A stretch of 64,000 bases of DNA from Shewanella sp. NFH-SH190041 (GTDB lineage Bacteria; Pseudomonadota; Gammaproteobacteria; Enterobacterales; Shewanellaceae): assembly GCF_024363255.1 (NCBI RefSeq), contig NZ_AP026070.1, positions 868,001 to 932,000 of the forward strand, read 5' to 3'. The translations under genes were made by a program, and so were the position numbers. Positions 63,226 through 64,000 of this stretch are shown in pieces (within the stretch, counting starts at the first letter, position 1; the number at the start of each line of letters is the position of its first letter). Under the pieces are notes generated by a model. The model had not been told where the DNA came from. It did not search any database and saw nothing but the letters and a program-made list of their open reading frames with translations.

Positions 63226-64000
63226 ATGAAAAAAACGATATGGTGGCTCCCCCTATTGGCGCTACTGGCATTGAACGGCTGTGGTGACAATACCCAGTCC
63301 CAGAGCGATAACAACACGGCACCTGCCGCGCAGCAGTATCAGTGGAATCTGGTGACATCTTGGCCTAAAAATTTTCCGGGACTGGGCATGGCACCTGAGC
63401 GATTCGCCACTTTAGTGGGGGAGATGTCAGCGGGGCGCTTGACCGTGAAAGTATATGGTGCCGGGGAGTTAGTGCCAGCATTTGAAGTGTTTGATGCTGT
63501 CAGTCAGGGCACTGCGCAAATGGGGCATAGCGCGGCATATTACTGGAAAGGTAAGAGCCCGGCTGCGCAGTTTTTTACCTCGATTCCATTTGGGTTGAAT
63601 GCCCAGGAAATGAATGGCTGGCTAAATTATGGCGGTGGTATGGCGTTATGGCAGGAAGTTTATGCCCCGTTTGGTATTTTGCCTTTAGCGGGTGGCAATA
63701 CCGGGGTGCAAATGGGGGGCTGGTTCAATAAGGAGATTAACTCTCTTGATGATCTTAAAGGGTTAAAGATGCGATTGCCGGGACTCGGCGGGGAAGTGCT
63801 CGCCCGGGTTGGTGGTACCCCGGTGACGTTACCGGGCAGAGAGCTGTTTACTGCCTTGCAGACTGGCACGATCGATGCCACTGAATGGGTCGGGCCGTTT
63901 AACGATCTGGCGTTTGGACTACATAAAGCTGCGAAATACTATTATTACCCGGGTTGGCATGAGCCGGGCACTACGCTGGAGTTTTTGGTTAACCAGCAGG
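63226..64000 (+). CDS. TRAP transporter substrate-binding protein (DctP type), 3' end outside window
   Basis: The first 258 codons of a periplasmic binding protein. A lipoprotein-type signal peptide ends in LNGC. The mature part starts with WNLVTSWPKNFPGLGMAPERF, and the region GGWFNKEINSLDDLKGLKMRLPG carries the substrate-carboxylate-binding Arg of the DctP family. GTIDATEWVGPFNDL is like TakP-type (2-oxoacid) binding proteins, so a 2-oxo or hydroxy acid is plausible. The frame is open to the right edge. Confidence 0.93.
   Translation, partial: MKKTIWWLPLLALLALNGCGDNTQSQSDNNTAPAAQQYQWNLVTSWPKNFPGLGMAPERFATLVGEMSAGRLTVKVYGAGELVPAFEVFDAVSQGTAQMGHSAAYYWKGKSPAAQFFTSIPFGLNAQEMNGWLNYGGGMALWQEVYAPFGILPLAGGNTGVQMGGWFNKEINSLDDLKGLKMRLPGLGGEVLARVGGTPVTLPGRELFTALQTGTIDATEWVGPFNDLAFGLHKAAKYYYYPGWHEPGTTLEFLVNQQ

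Overview
The window looks like a chromosomal segment of a Shewanella species or a very close relative. The evidence is a tetrahaem periplasmic fumarate reductase (FccA), ArcA, an AsnC very close to the E. coli protein, a GlyGly-CTERM S8 protease, and a gammaproteobacterial set of RNA-modification genes (rluA, rlmC, rlmG, a RhlE-type helicase). I found no tRNA, rRNA, CRISPR array, prophage or complete insertion sequence.

Layout. 0-3 kb: the last three genes of a condensin-like operon (SMC-type ATPase cut by the window edge, MukE-like and kleisin-like partners). 3.6-9.8 kb: a DAACS transporter, fbp, arcA, a frameshifted DUF3293 gene, then a lysine riboswitch controlling lysC. 9.9-16.8 kb, minus strand: a large secreted subtilase, asnC, rluA and small membrane proteins with a methyltransferase. 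17.2-25.4 kb: fccA, ldhA, a dienelactone-hydrolase-like protein, a DUF3332 lipoprotein, a spermidine-synthase-like methyltransferase, an epimerase and an exported M17 aminopeptidase. 26-28.3 kb: ahpC-ahpF. 28.4-31.2 kb: a long AT-rich gap, then an unrecognised secreted protein built from two kinds of internal repeat. 31.2-38.2 kb: an AbgA-like hydrolase with a DcuC-type carrier, a Bax-like glucosaminidase, a thioredoxin-CcdA-type protein and small genes. 38.5-40.9 kb: a short GlpD-like oxidoreductase and rlmC.

41.0-47.3 kb holds the most interesting unit, a tight seven-gene minus-strand operon: an NHS-family nucleoside transporter, PfkB kinase, uridine-phosphorylase-like protein, BtpA/SgcQ-like TIM barrel, iron-type alcohol dehydrogenase, orphan TrpA-like TIM barrel and isochorismatase-like hydrolase. 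It has the parts list of a nucleoside catabolic route that I cannot match to a described pathway.

47.8-64 kb: a P-II protein, panE, a VanZ-like protein, yajQ, the yajG/cyclophilin/small-gene/ampG group, a DUF2804 gene broken by one in-frame stop, a sterol-desaturase-family protein, rhlE, rlmG, alkB, bolA and the start of a TRAP transporter operon running off the right edge.

Scattered through the window are five copies or relics of one non-coding repeat of about 264 bp, with terminal inverted repeats and TA (or CTAG) flanks, which behaves like a MITE. Two intact copies lie in inverted orientation around the ampG-yajG block, and the ends of two copies form the stop codons of neighbouring genes.
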